From Gyrodactylus bullatarudis (lineage: Eukaryota; Platyhelminthes; Monogenea; Gyrodactylidea; Gyrodactylidae), in the NCBI GenBank assembly GCA_012064415.1, contig SSNU01000070.1, positions 1 to 64,000 of the forward strand: a DNA stretch of 64,000 nt, in the 5' to 3' direction. The first letter of the stretch is position 1, and every line of letters begins with the position of its first letter. Under the pieces are notes generated by a model. The model ran no database searches, was not told the origin of the DNA, and saw only the letters and a program-made list of their open reading frames with translations. The translations under genes were made by a program, and so were the position numbers. This document shows, one piece after another, positions 35,081 through 45,014 of this stretch.

Positions 35081-35316
35081 TTAACCCTTGCACTGGAAAT
35101 GCTTGATTTAACATATTTTATAAAATGGGGTCCATTGAACCCCAAACTCTGATTATCAAATATTAAACTATCAGAACTCTAGAAAGTACAAAAATAAATT
35201 TATTATTGGAAATAAATAAATTATTCTAATTTTGGTATTTTAGAAAAGCATTGATCGCAAATAATCTGGCCATGTTCTTGGCAGGTCTTCCTCTCACATT
35301 TGCTGCAATTAAACAT
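35081..35316 (-). pseudogene. piggyBac element 3' end with transposase Cys-rich tail
   Basis: The minus frame 35316-35221 (31 residues plus stop) reads NCSKCERKTCQEHG, then IICDQC. This C-x2-C-x5-C-x2-H-x6-C-x2-C cluster is typical of the C-terminal zinc-binding domain of piggyBac transposases. Downstream on that strand the element ends CATTTCCAGTGCAAGGG followed by TTAA (35081-35084), a piggyBac terminus and target. A palindrome TGGGGTCCATTGAACCCCA sits in the subterminal region. The preceding TTTAATTGCAG could be a splice acceptor. No catalytic core is recognisable upstream, so the element is probably truncated. Confidence 0.7.
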
Positions 35317-35584
35317 AGAATTTTGAATCTAAATTTGTTTACGAAATATTTTGACCGTAAATTCAAAATGAAATCTTCTAATTTTCAAGAAGAGATTTTT
35401 CTCTTCGATAGTTGTTGGATTAAGAAGAATAAATTTTTGATGGAGAATTAATTATTTATTTTCTATAAAATATTTTCTTGTGAAATTGAGGTGGAATTTA
35501 ATAATCGGCAAATTGTGAAATCTATAGTTTACTGATCCCAATCTACATATGATAAAATTTATTGGATGCATTCCAATTAAAGCT

Positions 35585-35970
35585 AATTAATTGGGAATTT
35601 TTACAGAAATCTCGATTTTTTCATCAAGAATTCGAATTTGTTAAAGACTTTTTGGAATCCTACTCATGTTGCCCACTTTTACGATTTGAAGGAAAAATTC
35701 TGAAAAAAATTTATGAGAAATTTGGTCATTTTTCAAATTCCCATTTGGCACCAGAATTCCATTTTTACGAAATTTCAGCTGAAAATTTTTATTGATTTGA
35801 AAGTGGAAGGCTGATCGAAAGAGTTTTTTTAGGATCAAGATTAGACAAGAAAATCAATTCAACTGAATTTGATCTTATGCAAAACCTCATTATCGTTTGG
35901 GGGTTTGAATTTTTGATCAATTTCACTACTTGAGAATCTGGAAATATGTAAGAAAGAGATATATTTAAAA
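35585..35970. repeat. Foldback repeat F3, partial copy
   Basis: Shared landmarks are AAATCTCGATTTTTTCATCA, GGAATCCTACTCATGTTGCC and GATCAAGATTAGACAAGAAA. The overlapping 62-77-residue frames at 35562-35974 are repeat by-products. Confidence 0.6.
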
Positions 35971-35974
35971 CCAT

Positions 35975-36812
35975 ATACGTATTTCTTAAAGCATCATCAG
36001 TGGCATTGCTTTAAAAATGATAAAAGTTAAAAGATTCATTCAAGATAATAATTTACAAATAATGAAAGAAATAGTAAAAGTTGAAGAAAATTAGAATAAA
36101 TGTAAGCTGAAAAAACACCAAAACTCTCCAATAAATAGCAACAGTGGAGAGAAAAGTGAAAAAGCTCACATAGGCCATGGGAGTTGAAGGTTATAAGAAT
36201 AGTTTTTTTGAACACATAGATTGGGTTTGTAAAAATTAATAAAGAATTTCTCTTTCACCCATACATCTATACTGTCGTCACCAGGATTTTTGTATAAAAT
36301 GAAAAAATTTGAAACTGAAGCAGCATGTTTCTCCTGTTTGATATGCCTAGTTACTGCAGTGTCCTTTTTCAGATGATCACTAGATCTTGTAGACAGCTTC
36401 CTTATTGTTCTACCTATGTAAGAAGCACCACAGTCACATTGGAATTTATAGATTAGTAGAGTCTTCTCCTCCGGTTTGAGTAAATCTTTATGAATCAAAC
36501 TAAACAGTCTCTGAGTTTTAAATACAATTTTCAATTGTATATTATTGTAATGTTGATTGATGAGATTGTTAAGTCTTCTTCTAATGTCATTACTAAACCG
36601 TCGCCTTTGAAGTTGAGTCTCATGAAAATTTTTGTTTTTTCCATTTCATCTGTATTGACATCTTCATCCCTATTCTCTGAAATATTGATAAATTTGTCTA
36701 CAAATTTCTTTGGATAACCATTTTCCATCAAACATAACTTCGAATTCTCTATTTCATTCTGCCATTCCTCCGGACTTGCCATTCTTCTTATCCTTCTTCC
36801 TAGACCAATCAC
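35975..36812 (-). pseudogene. Penelope-like element 3' part: GIY-YIG endonuclease and hammerhead-like end
   Basis: The frame 36534-36166 (122 residues) contains LIYKFQCDCGASYIGRTIRK, LSTRSSDHL and VTRHIKQEKHAA. This is the CCHH-flanked GIY-YIG nuclease that lies C-terminal to the RT in Penelope-like retroelements. The frame upstream (36812-36531) carries NGYPKKFVDKF and FKGDG, the usual linker between RT and nuclease. The two join only with a 1-bp shift near 36590 (DIRRRLNNL continues in the second frame), so this copy is broken. Downstream, at 36000-35982, the minus strand reads CTGATGA...GAAA, the conserved core of a hammerhead ribozyme, which PLEs carry near their ends. The RT domain is missing: 5'-truncated. 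Confidence 0.8.
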
Positions 36813-37217
36813 TTGAGAATCAATGAAATTTCGATAATTTTTAATAAGGAAATTTCATATTAACCAACTTTAGTTTTCGAGAAATGAAACTTGGAGAAAA
36901 TAAATGACTTAATATAAATTTTTTTCAAAATCATCAAGAAAAGGATCCATGGCTTCATTTTCTTCATTAATAAATTCAATGTTCTGAGGAACTTGAGAAA
37001 AGTTCAAGTTAAAATATCGATATGAAATAAGAAACTGGCATAAATGAGATTTAAATCAAAAAATTCATTAGTTAAAAATTATCTGAAGCCGAATCTTCTA
37101 ATAGGACGATGAATTCAGGATCAAGAATTGGAAGACCTCAAATAGACAGAAAAAATAATTCTTTAGATTTAGGATCAATTTCTAATGATATAGGATTGAT
37201 ATAAAAATATATAGATA
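36813..37217. other. AT-rich spacer, no gene seen
   Basis: No recognisable feature up to the T1 terminus at 37218. Confidence 0.35.
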
Positions 37218-37248
37218 CAGTCAATTTCACATATGATGACTCGGGATA
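37218..37248 (+). mobile_element. T1 inverted-repeat element, left terminus, interrupted
   Basis: TA-CAGTCAATTTCACATATGA followed by TGACTCGG is the same terminus as at 29741 (minus) and 40602. The element is cut after 31 bp by the TA-flanked element at 37249. Sequence beyond 39047 (TTTAGCTTTATACCTCT) resembles T1 interior near 40625, so T1 probably resumes there. Confidence 0.5.
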
Positions 37249-37638
37249 CAGTTGTGGACAGAACTGGTGGAGTCAACCTTTGCCAGAAATTGCGTGAATA
37301 TTTTCGGTATATTCCTGATGTATTATTGGTATATTGGTAAGAGAATACATATGGAATCGTTTAATTTAGGATAAAAGTCTTCGAACACTATGATGTAAAA
37401 ATTATGAATATAAGATTGCCAGATAAATTATAAATGGATTAAAATTCAATAAATATGCTATTTTAATACATAATCCTTATAAAGTATGCTTATTTTAATA
37501 ATTTTCATCTCAATAAAACTCAGTTTTGTCTTAATTAAAGAGAATGGATGAGATGAAATCTCTAATTTTATCAATTATAAATCATAGATAAGAATCAATT
37601 ATATTGGAGAAATGGAAAAAATTATAATATAACTATTT

Positions 37639-38303
37639 GGACCTTCCATTGGTTCATTTTCTTATTCGCTCTAGTGCAATAGGCAGGGGGGAGGTTTGAT
37701 CCATTGCTCTCGGCCTTTTGGTTACTTTTGTCTTTTTAGAATACCGTCAATCTGTAACTGCCCACTGTGTCTCTTCCTCTTTCGTTTTGTTGTCGAGCTG
37801 TTTTTCTTCTCTCTCTTTTAACTAATTATAGGTTGGCTGATGATTTGATTATCAACTGCTGTTGACTTCTCGTTAGTTTCACATTCTGCCAACTCTGTAA
37901 TTGTTGCTAGGGCTGTAGATTGAACTGGTGCTTGGTGATTATCAGCTGTTGCTAACATCTCATTGATTTCAATATCATTGCCAGTTTCGATCTGTGTTGA
38001 AGATTAGGTGGGGTTGCCAGTATCTCGGTTGAGTATTCTTCCGATTTTTGCAATCTGTTTGCTCTTGATATGGACATCCCGACCTCTGAATCCTAATTTC
38101 CTCAGCCAACCTATAATTAGTTAAAAGAGAGAGAAGAAAAACAGCTCGACAACAAAACGAAAGAGGAAGAGACACAGTGGGCAGTTACAGATTGACGGTA
38201 TTCTAAAAAGACAAAAGTAACCAAAAGGCCGAGAGCAATGGATCAAACCTCCCCCCTGCCTATTGCACTAGAGCGAATAAGAAAATGAACCAATGGAAGG
38301 TCC
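37639..38303. repeat. 665-bp inverted-repeat element with 202-bp arms
   Basis: Arms 37639-37840 and 38102-38303 appear to be perfect reverse complements, starting GGACCTTCCATTGGTTCATT. The spacer is 261 bp. CTATTT lies immediately outside each end (37633-37638 by near match and 38304-38309), consistent with a short target duplication. The content is less AT-rich than its surroundings. No protein was recognised. Perfect arms imply a young insertion or ongoing conversion between arms. Confidence 0.8.
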
Positions 38304-38345
38304 CTATTTGATTATTATAATTAGTATTTAAATGTTACCGGGGTA

Positions 38346-38538
38346 GAGTCTGAAGAGAGCCGGCGAAATATAACGTTTATCACTCAAATATACCCTTGTT
38401 GTTCTCTAAACCTTCCAAATGAGTTTAGAACCTAACTCAAATATCCTTGATGAAGTTCGTAAATATTATCGTTCAAATAATTTTATTATATTTTCATATT
38501 TTATTGATTTTAACATCCAACGCTTATTTAGCGAATAG
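38346..38538 (+). mobile_element. PLE-like 5' module: hammerhead-like motif plus short ORF (39 aa)
   Basis: The segment GTCTGAAGAGAGCCGGCGAA is followed after about 50 bp by an ATG at 38419 opening a 39-residue frame, MSLEPNSNILDEVRKYYRSN and onward. The same arrangement occurs at 60281-60483, with a similar peptide (MTISQRPQNIFEEIRQLMSQ). CTGAAGA (38350-38356) and GAAA (38364-38367) have hammerhead-core spacing, but a stable helix II is not evident. The ordered conservation of RNA motif, leader and N-terminal peptide in two diverged copies argues for a retroelement 5' end, probably PLE. The rest of the coding region is absent. Confidence 0.45.
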
Positions 38539-39154
38539 ATTTTTTAATAGTTTAGAAAAAGTCAAAACGTCCAATTTTTCATAAATTTATGAATTTCTTC
38601 TTTCGGTATAATTTATACGGATCTATCTTACCAATTAATAAATCCTATACATCAGAATTTATTTGTCTTTCTATTGAGGCCCTTTTGTATTTTGTGAAAT
38701 TAGATCCAAAAAGGTCTTAAATGTGTTCCTATATAGGGAAATACAACTTATTACAATACTACTTTTGAGTAAAATGGTGTAAAACGACTTTTGAAAGAAA
38801 GGTTTTTGTAGAATTTTTTATTTTCAAATGAAAGAGCGCATTTAATAGGTTCCAATGAACATTTTATTCTCTCTGGAGCAATAATAAAGTCAATATTAAC
38901 CTCTAAAGTAATCAATTTTGACCCATAAAAATTTTGCGGCCCTAAACACTAATTTTCAAACAAAATAATTCCACCAATGGATTTCTTTTTCTTTATATGC
39001 CGCTTTTCGTCGGAATGGCTTACTCCACTAGTTCTGTCCACGACTGTAAATTAAATATATCATGGAGGTTTAGCTTTATACCTCTTCCAAATCAGTAGCC
39101 ATTGTTCAGTATCCAATCAGAATTGAGCAGATATTTTCTATTCCCAATATTTTA

Positions 39155-39865
39155 TGTGCTTTCTGAATCTGAGATTGATTTTTCGTTATCTCTTCGCAAA
39201 CAGGTTCAAAAGTTGAATTTTTGAAGTGGGATTTTTTTTCAATTTGTTCCATTTTCAGTTTTAAATGTCAAATTTTAGGTAAAACAGAAGGTAAATAACA
39301 CCTGTAATTATAAAAACCAAGAGTAAAAATTGAATTAATATGGCATGGGTATTGAAATGAGCCAACCAGAGAAGAGTTTGAATAGACCATTTTGGTATTG
39401 ACATGGGTTAATTGTACCTTATGTTTGGAGAAAGAAGATCTTTGGTCAGTCATAACTCGTGTAAATTAATGACTCATACGACACCAGACCACTCATTTTG
39501 AAGATATTCTTAGAACCAAGAAAATAAGCTGGTTCATTTGGGTTTATCTGATATTCTCGAGAGGTCTTGTGAGTTTTATAATTCCTTGAACTGATACGTC
39601 TCAAAATTTGTCGTTTTTTTAAATTATCTTGATCTACTTATTCATTTCACCTTTTTGTTTTTTATCAACCGTTGAGTTAGTTTTTTGTGTAAATTTAAAG
39701 TATGATCTTTTTAATTGAGAGGCTTTACCTAAAATTTGAAATTTAAAACTGCAAAATAGGGCAAATTGAAAAAAATCACACTTCAAAAATTCAACTTTTT
39801 AACCTGTTTGCGATGAGATAACGAAAAACCAATCTCAGATTTAAAAAGCTCATAAAATTTTGATC
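39155..39865. repeat. Inverted-repeat element F4 (~710 bp, ~125-bp arms)
   Basis: The left arm (GATTGATTTTTCGTTATCTC, ACAGGTTCAAAAGTTGAATT) recurs inverted in the right arm (TTCAACTTTTTAACCTGTTT, GAGATAACGAAAAACCAATC). The minus frame at 39268-39453 within it has no recognisable domain. Confidence 0.6.
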
Positions 39866-40601
39866 CGTTTGTCAATAGTTTTTTTAAATTTCGAAAAATC
39901 TTATCGGAAAGTCTATCTGTCCTGAAAAAAACATGACAAAATTTCACAAAAAACACAAAAAATCAAGCAATTTTTTTATTAGGCGTCACTAAAAAAATTG
40001 AACTCCATCCCTACACATGAGATATCGATCGACGCAGAATTTAAATTTTAAACAGAACAGATTCGGAATCAGCGAAAAAATTTACACCAAAATTATTTTA
40101 ATTCTCCCATTTACCTTTTTTGAATTTTTCTTGACCCCCTGTCTGATCAAATGAATGTTTCTTCTTTAAGGATAAATTTTCTATTATTACAATAGAACGT
40201 TTATGAAAGTCATGATAGACCATTAGTGCGAGTACTTAAATCCAAAGGATAAAAGTTGGATTATTTTTTTCAAATACAAATAGTTATTCATTTAAATATT
40301 CGAATTAATAACAAAGGAATAATTTAGGCGAATCAAATAAATCCGGATGTTTTGTTTTCAATTCAAAAATACCTCATCATCTAGCTCCCTACACCGTAGA
40401 GAGAGACAAATAGATCTTTATGAATGCAAAAGTCCCGTTCTCTTAATCATGAATTATTTAAGGTTTTTTCATATGAATGTTAAATGGCAAGACTTAGTTA
40501 AGCTAGGTTATCTGAAATCCTCAAAACATCAAAGAATGAGCTCACGGAAAGGAATTAGGGCATCAACTGATTATCGCTAAAAATTTGAATATCACACAAT
40601 A
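39866..40601. other. AT-rich spacer; no supported gene
   Basis: A 77-residue plus frame at 40347-40580 has a basic C-terminus (SSKHQRMSSRKGIRAS) but no recognisable domain, and no splice partner was found. The segment ATCGACGCAGAATTTAAATT near 40028 echoes 25290. Confidence 0.35.
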
Positions 40602-41416
40602 CAGTCATTTACACAGGTGATGTAAAATTTGTTTTATACCTCTACTCCTCCTATGAATTGACCAATAGAATGCAAGATTCTTAACAACCAATCAGATTCG
40701 AGTAGTTTCGTAACACATTTTTCGTTCATTTTCTACTCTTCCTAAACAGGATGAATTGTTGAAGCTCTGATTATATCAAGATGGTATTTTAAAAAGATAC
40801 TACAAAATTGACATCTAACACTATTTTAAAAATTAAATTCTTATAAATAGAAAAGAAAAAAATTATTACTCTATACTAATCTAGTTGGTTAATCAAGGTT
40901 TTTTGAGAAAAGAATAAATAATAGTCCTTACTTTTTATTTTAGAACTTAAGTCTTGTGTTTGGCAAAATGCTTTGAATAACCGGCTTTTAGATTTAGAAT
41001 GAAAATAGGAAAAATATTCATTTTTCAATTTAACATAAATTCAGACCCCTTTTTTTCTTACTGATGACGTAATCTAAATATGATTTAGGTCCCTAAATGT
41101 AAGGAGGACCCCTTCCTTTTTTCGAGTTGAAGTTCAACGAAAAACGTTGTTGAGAAATCAAAGCAGGCCCCCTTATTCACACTTGAATGGTGACCCCGTT
41201 CTTTATATCAAAATCAAAGGGGGTCTCATAACAAGAGAGGAAACATTGAACAAACATAATTATAATTATAATTAATAACACATAAGGTCATGTTGTGGAT
41301 AGTTTTTTTACAAAACAAAAGTTTTAGAATAAAAATCAAAAGGGTGTGTGTGTCGTTCTTTTCTTCTTGACCAATGAGATTGCATCTTTAACAACTCATT
41401 TATACAGGGATAATGG

Positions 41417-42484
41417 ATGTACAAATTATTCGTTATAAGCATGAAGAAACAACTTACTACAGAGCAAAAGTTAGAAATTAAAAAAATCTACGAAACCCAT
41501 TCAATTAAACATCTAGCAAAACTTTATAAAGTGACGCCAAAAACAATCAAAAGTGTCTTAGAGAAGGAAGTCGAGACATCTCAAAAAGTATCACGATTCC
41601 AAAGGCTCCGGAACAAAATTTCTGAAGTTCTAGATGTTAAACAATCTAATGGATGTCAAGTAACCAAAACAGATTTGGTGGAAATAATTACGTCCTGTAA
41701 AAATGATCTGAATATGCACTACATAAAGTTTAGCCACAACTATATCAATACGATTATTATTGTTATTCCTGGTCCAACCAGAGGAAATGAACTTGTTAAT
41801 TTTAAAATTCAATCCTCAATTAAACTACCCTATGATATCCTCAAATCGGTTTACTCTTACTTTAAGCCAATCGGTATCACCATTACACGGCATAACCAAC
41901 GCAAGATGAATGCTGCTAATCAGAATGGAGGTACTCATAACAAAAACTTTAATTATTCCTCTAAAGATGGTATCCCACTGCCTGATTCCAATCTAAATAA
42001 GGTTATTGATTGTACAAGTTCTAATGTCACTGAAAAATGTCAACCACTTTTAAGTACTCAATCGTCTAGCCACTCCTCTATCTCCTCAATTTCGGATTCG
42101 CAGATGGAGCGTGATATCTGTAATGATTCTACTATTTCGACACTCAAACGTTCTCATATGTCGAATTCTGGTTCTCCTGGTAATGTTAGGAAGAAGCATA
42201 ACTCTGAGCCTGAAACTACTCATCCAGTATATTCTCAGCCACCCCCTTGTGTGCATGTCTCTCATGGCTTAAACAATGATCCCTCTATGGATAATGTTGA
42301 TCTTGACATTTCTCAAAGAATTGATGCCTCCCTTGCTAATCTAATGTCATCACCAGTTAATAATGTGTCTTCCAATAATAAGATTTGTGATGTTCCAACT
42401 GTATTGCCTACTCAGAATGGTTATGATGATGGTGCCAGGAAGATTACAACTGATATCGAGTCATCTAAGCCGTCCTTTCTGTGA
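41417..42484 (+). CDS. LINE ORF1 protein with N-terminal helix-turn-helix
   Basis: The frame encodes 355 residues (from MYKLFV; MKKQLTTEQKLEI nine residues on is an alternative start). Residues ~13-50, LTTEQKLEIKKIYETHSIKH then LAKLYKVTPKTIKSVL, form a helix-turn-helix of the kind found in transposases and Psq-like DNA-binding proteins. The middle (residues ~95-160) is a compact hydrophobic block (INTIIIVIPGPTRGNELVNF). The C-terminal half is Ser/Asn/Gln-rich and looks disordered. No CCHC knuckles or RRM were seen, unlike many LINE ORF1 proteins. It would be expected to bind the LINE RNA or target DNA in the RNP. It overlaps ORF2 by 122 bp. Confidence 0.75.
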   Translation: MYKLFVISMKKQLTTEQKLEIKKIYETHSIKHLAKLYKVTPKTIKSVLEKEVETSQKVSRFQRLRNKISEVLDVKQSNGCQVTKTDLVEIITSCKNDLNMHYIKFSHNYINTIIIVIPGPTRGNELVNFKIQSSIKLPYDILKSVYSYFKPIGITITRHNQRKMNAANQNGGTHNKNFNYSSKDGIPLPDSNLNKVIDCTSSNVTEKCQPLLSTQSSSHSSISSISDSQMERDICNDSTISTLKRSHMSNSGSPGNVRKKHNSEPETTHPVYSQPPPCVHVSHGLNNDPSMDNVDLDISQRIDASLANLMSSPVNNVSSNNKICDVPTVLPTQNGYDDGARKITTDIESSKPSFL

Positions 42485-45014
42485 GTTCCATGGTTTTTTC
42501 TTATTAAATGTCAGGTCTCTGTTATCAAAAAATACTTTTTTTCACATTTCTAATATCATATCTTCTTTTAAACCCTTACTATTCTTTATTACGGAAACAT
42601 GGTTGAAACCGGATAAAGATGATCATATATTTCATATTAATGGTTATACATTTCTAAGAGCTGATAGAGAGTTGGCTAATGGAGGTGGAGTCTGTGTCTA
42701 TGTTCATAATTCTTTGAAAATCTTGTCACTAAAAACTATCACATCTCCAATTCAGATAATCTCATTCAGTACTTTCTTGAATAAAATAGAGCATACCTTT
42801 ATTTTACTCTATAGACCACCAGCTGGTACTAACTATTTTATTGATGATTTTGAACTTTATTCGTTAATTTCCTCTTTGGCAATTCAATCAAAATCATTTA
42901 TTACTATCTTAGGGGATTTCAACTTTTCATCTGACTTAAATTGTCCTGTAATTCCGCTAGTATTTGATTCTTATATTAAAAACTTCAACCTGAAGCAAAT
43001 TGTTACTGCTCCAACCAGATTGAACAATATCCTTGATTTAATTTTTACTAACTTTTTTCAAACTGTCTCTGTCCGTTCTATACCTTTCTCTGATCATAAC
43101 TTGGTACTGTTCAACTCATCTTCACCTCAAGCTGGGTTTTACTCTACGATCAAGAAAATTGTTGATTTTAAACGCTTCAATTATCTCTATAAGAGATATA
43201 AGGACTTTCTTTTTAAGGATAATGAATTTAATCAATTCATATTTAGTTATATTATTGAAAATTCTACTAGAATTACTATTAATTCAAGAAAAATTCTTAG
43301 TTCTCTTGATGATCTTAATCTAGTCTGTGTCAAATCATTTGAAAATTCTATTGTTAATGATCTTAAGATATGTCCTAAAAAGGGTTGGGCTAAGTTTAGA
43401 AGACTTCTCAATTTCAATAGATTTAGCTCTATATCTAATTTCTCTAACTTTGACGATGAAAAATTTAGAGATTCGATAAATGAATTCTTTACTTCTATAT
43501 TTAATCCCAAAGAGGAAATTAAACTCTTATGTTCATCTGACTGTCCCCCCTTTATTACTGGTAATGACATTCTACATCTTATTAAGACCTGTAATTCGAA
43601 ACATAGGTTGGATGCTGAGTATAATTCTTTCAAACTACTTGAAACTCTTGATGATGATTTCAGAGTTAATCTGGCCAATTTTCTCAATCTATGTATCTCT
43701 AATAGCTCTATTCCTTCAAAGTGGCTGGATGTTACAATAACTCCAATTCCAAAAGTGAGAAAATATACCTCTTTCTCTGATCTAAGGCCGATTTCTTCAC
43801 TCAATATCTTTTTATCTTTGGTTGATAGGTTTCTAGCTGAGTACATTAGAAACGAAGTACCATTGAGTTCATATGATACTACTCAACATGCTTTTCTCCC
43901 TGGTAAAAGCACGTGCTCCAATCTTTTGGATTTTCTTAACTACTCTATGCCTCTTAAAATTAAGAAAAAAACTTTTGTTATTCATTTTATTGACATCTCT
44001 AAGGCTTTTGATAGATTGAAATTCTCTTTTATCATCAGCAAACTTGAAAAATTGGGAATTAATAGCTACATCATTAACCTTATTATTGTTTTTCTAACTA
44101 AACGCCGACAAAGAGTTAAATTTAAATCAGAATTTAGCTCCTTTAACAACATTACGTCTGGTGTCCCTCAGGGGTCTGCTTTAGGTCCTATCTTGTTCAA
44201 TATTTGTATTTCTGAGATTCAGATTCCATCTTCTCTTGGTAAATTATTTAAATTTGCTGATGATTTGAAATTTGTCTATCCTGTGGCTAATTCTTTGGAT
44301 ATCATGAAGATTAATACATATTTCAATAATCTTAAGAATGTTCTCTCAACAATGGGCCTTGAGATTAATAGAAAGAAGTGCAAATTGATGATACCTATTG
44401 ATTTGTCTCCAACGCTTTTTTCAAACCTTCACTTACCGGGTGAAATTGTTGATTCAATTACAGATCTTGGCTTTGATTTAAATAAATCTCTCATGATTTC
44501 GCCTCTGTCCAAAGTAGGATTAATTAAATCTATGATCTATGTGATTAATAGATTTGTTTCTTATCCTGATCTTAAGCTATCTGCTTATAAGAGCTATGTT
44601 TTGTCACACTTTGATTATCTTTCCCCTCTTTTACCCTTTATTACTAATTCTTGTTCTCTCCAACTTGAGCAAATTCAGTTTCGATTTTTCCATGGAATCT
44701 TTCCTCATCTTGATTCTTATAATATGCAAATAGCGATCACAGGTATGGAACCTATCTGGCTGAGAAGATTTGCTTTTATAATTAAAAGTTTTGTTAAATA
44801 TGCTCAATCGTCGACCAGTTCTTATTCATTGAGGAATTTGAGCTTTGACTATCATTATCTTCTCCAAACCTTTAGGAAACTTGATTCGAGATTTTCTCTG
44901 AAGGACTGTGATAATCTTTATGACTTGAAAACTATAATAAATTATATTCGTCTCCAATTAGACTACTCTTATACTCTTCTTAAGTCTGAACTCCACCTCT
45001 ATCAACCTCTGTAG
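42363..45014 (+). CDS. LINE ORF2: endonuclease-reverse transcriptase (883 aa frame)
   Basis: This is the replicase that nicks DNA and copies LINE RNA at the nick. The exonuclease-endonuclease-phosphatase domain spans residues ~45-250: LNVRSLL, TETWLKP (77-83), RADRELANGGG, LYRPP, GDFNF (184-188) and SDHNLV (243-248). Reverse transcriptase spans ~450-690: TPIPK, DLRPIS, FLPGKST, FIDISKAFD (catalytic Asp ~544), SGVPQGSALGPILF and FADD (631-634). The C-terminal ~180 residues carry PHLDSYN and G-M-E-P-I-W. No stop or frameshift interrupts it. It lies in the +1 frame relative to ORF1; domain homology starts right at the ORF1 stop (42482-42484), so the first ~40 residues may not be translated. Expression may use reinitiation or +1 frameshifting. 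The long antisense frame 43247-43846 is a shadow. Confidence 0.92.
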   Translation: MCLPIIRFVMFQLYCLLRMVMMMVPGRLQLISSHLSRPFCEFHGFFLLNVRSLLSKNTFFHISNIISSFKPLLFFITETWLKPDKDDHIFHINGYTFLRADRELANGGGVCVYVHNSLKILSLKTITSPIQIISFSTFLNKIEHTFILLYRPPAGTNYFIDDFELYSLISSLAIQSKSFITILGDFNFSSDLNCPVIPLVFDSYIKNFNLKQIVTAPTRLNNILDLIFTNFFQTVSVRSIPFSDHNLVLFNSSSPQAGFYSTIKKIVDFKRFNYLYKRYKDFLFKDNEFNQFIFSYIIENSTRITINSRKILSSLDDLNLVCVKSFENSIVNDLKICPKKGWAKFRRLLNFNRFSSISNFSNFDDEKFRDSINEFFTSIFNPKEEIKLLCSSDCPPFITGNDILHLIKTCNSKHRLDAEYNSFKLLETLDDDFRVNLANFLNLCISNSSIPSKWLDVTITPIPKVRKYTSFSDLRPISSLNIFLSLVDRFLAEYIRNEVPLSSYDTTQHAFLPGKSTCSNLLDFLNYSMPLKIKKKTFVIHFIDISKAFDRLKFSFIISKLEKLGINSYIINLIIVFLTKRRQRVKFKSEFSSFNNITSGVPQGSALGPILFNICISEIQIPSSLGKLFKFADDLKFVYPVANSLDIMKINTYFNNLKNVLSTMGLEINRKKCKLMIPIDLSPTLFSNLHLPGEIVDSITDLGFDLNKSLMISPLSKVGLIKSMIYVINRFVSYPDLKLSAYKSYVLSHFDYLSPLLPFITNSCSLQLEQIQFRFFHGIFPHLDSYNMQIAITGMEPIWLRRFAFIIKSFVKYAQSSTSSYSLRNLSFDYHYLLQTFRKLDSRFSLKDCDNLYDLKTIINYIRLQLDYSYTLLKSELHLYQPL

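Larger units (their letters stand above)
37249..39046. mobile_element. Tc1/mariner-type element (1.8 kb, non-coding)
   Basis: The ends are CAGTTGTGGACAGAACTGGT and, read inward from the right, CAGTCGTGGACAGAACTAGT. Both are flanked by TA (37247-37248 and 39047-39048). The CAGT(C/T)GTGGACA type of terminus is typical of Tc1. No transposase was recognised inside. The interior holds a 202-bp-arm inverted repeat (37639-38303) and a PLE-like 5' module (38346-38538), so the original contents appear to have been replaced or overgrown. Confidence 0.7.

Noticed and set aside
37700..37725. U2 snRNA-like 5' segment (CTCGGCCTTTTGG)
   Set aside because: The 13-base match is not followed by any further U2 sequence and lies in both arms of a perfect inverted repeat; treated as chance.
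40347..40580. 77-residue plus-strand ORF
   Set aside because: The basic C-terminus looks protein-like, but there is no domain, no splice partner and no conserved copy.
43247..43846. 199-residue minus-strand ORF
   Set aside because: It lies wholly antisense to the LINE ORF2 endonuclease-RT region and has no domain of its own; a shadow frame.
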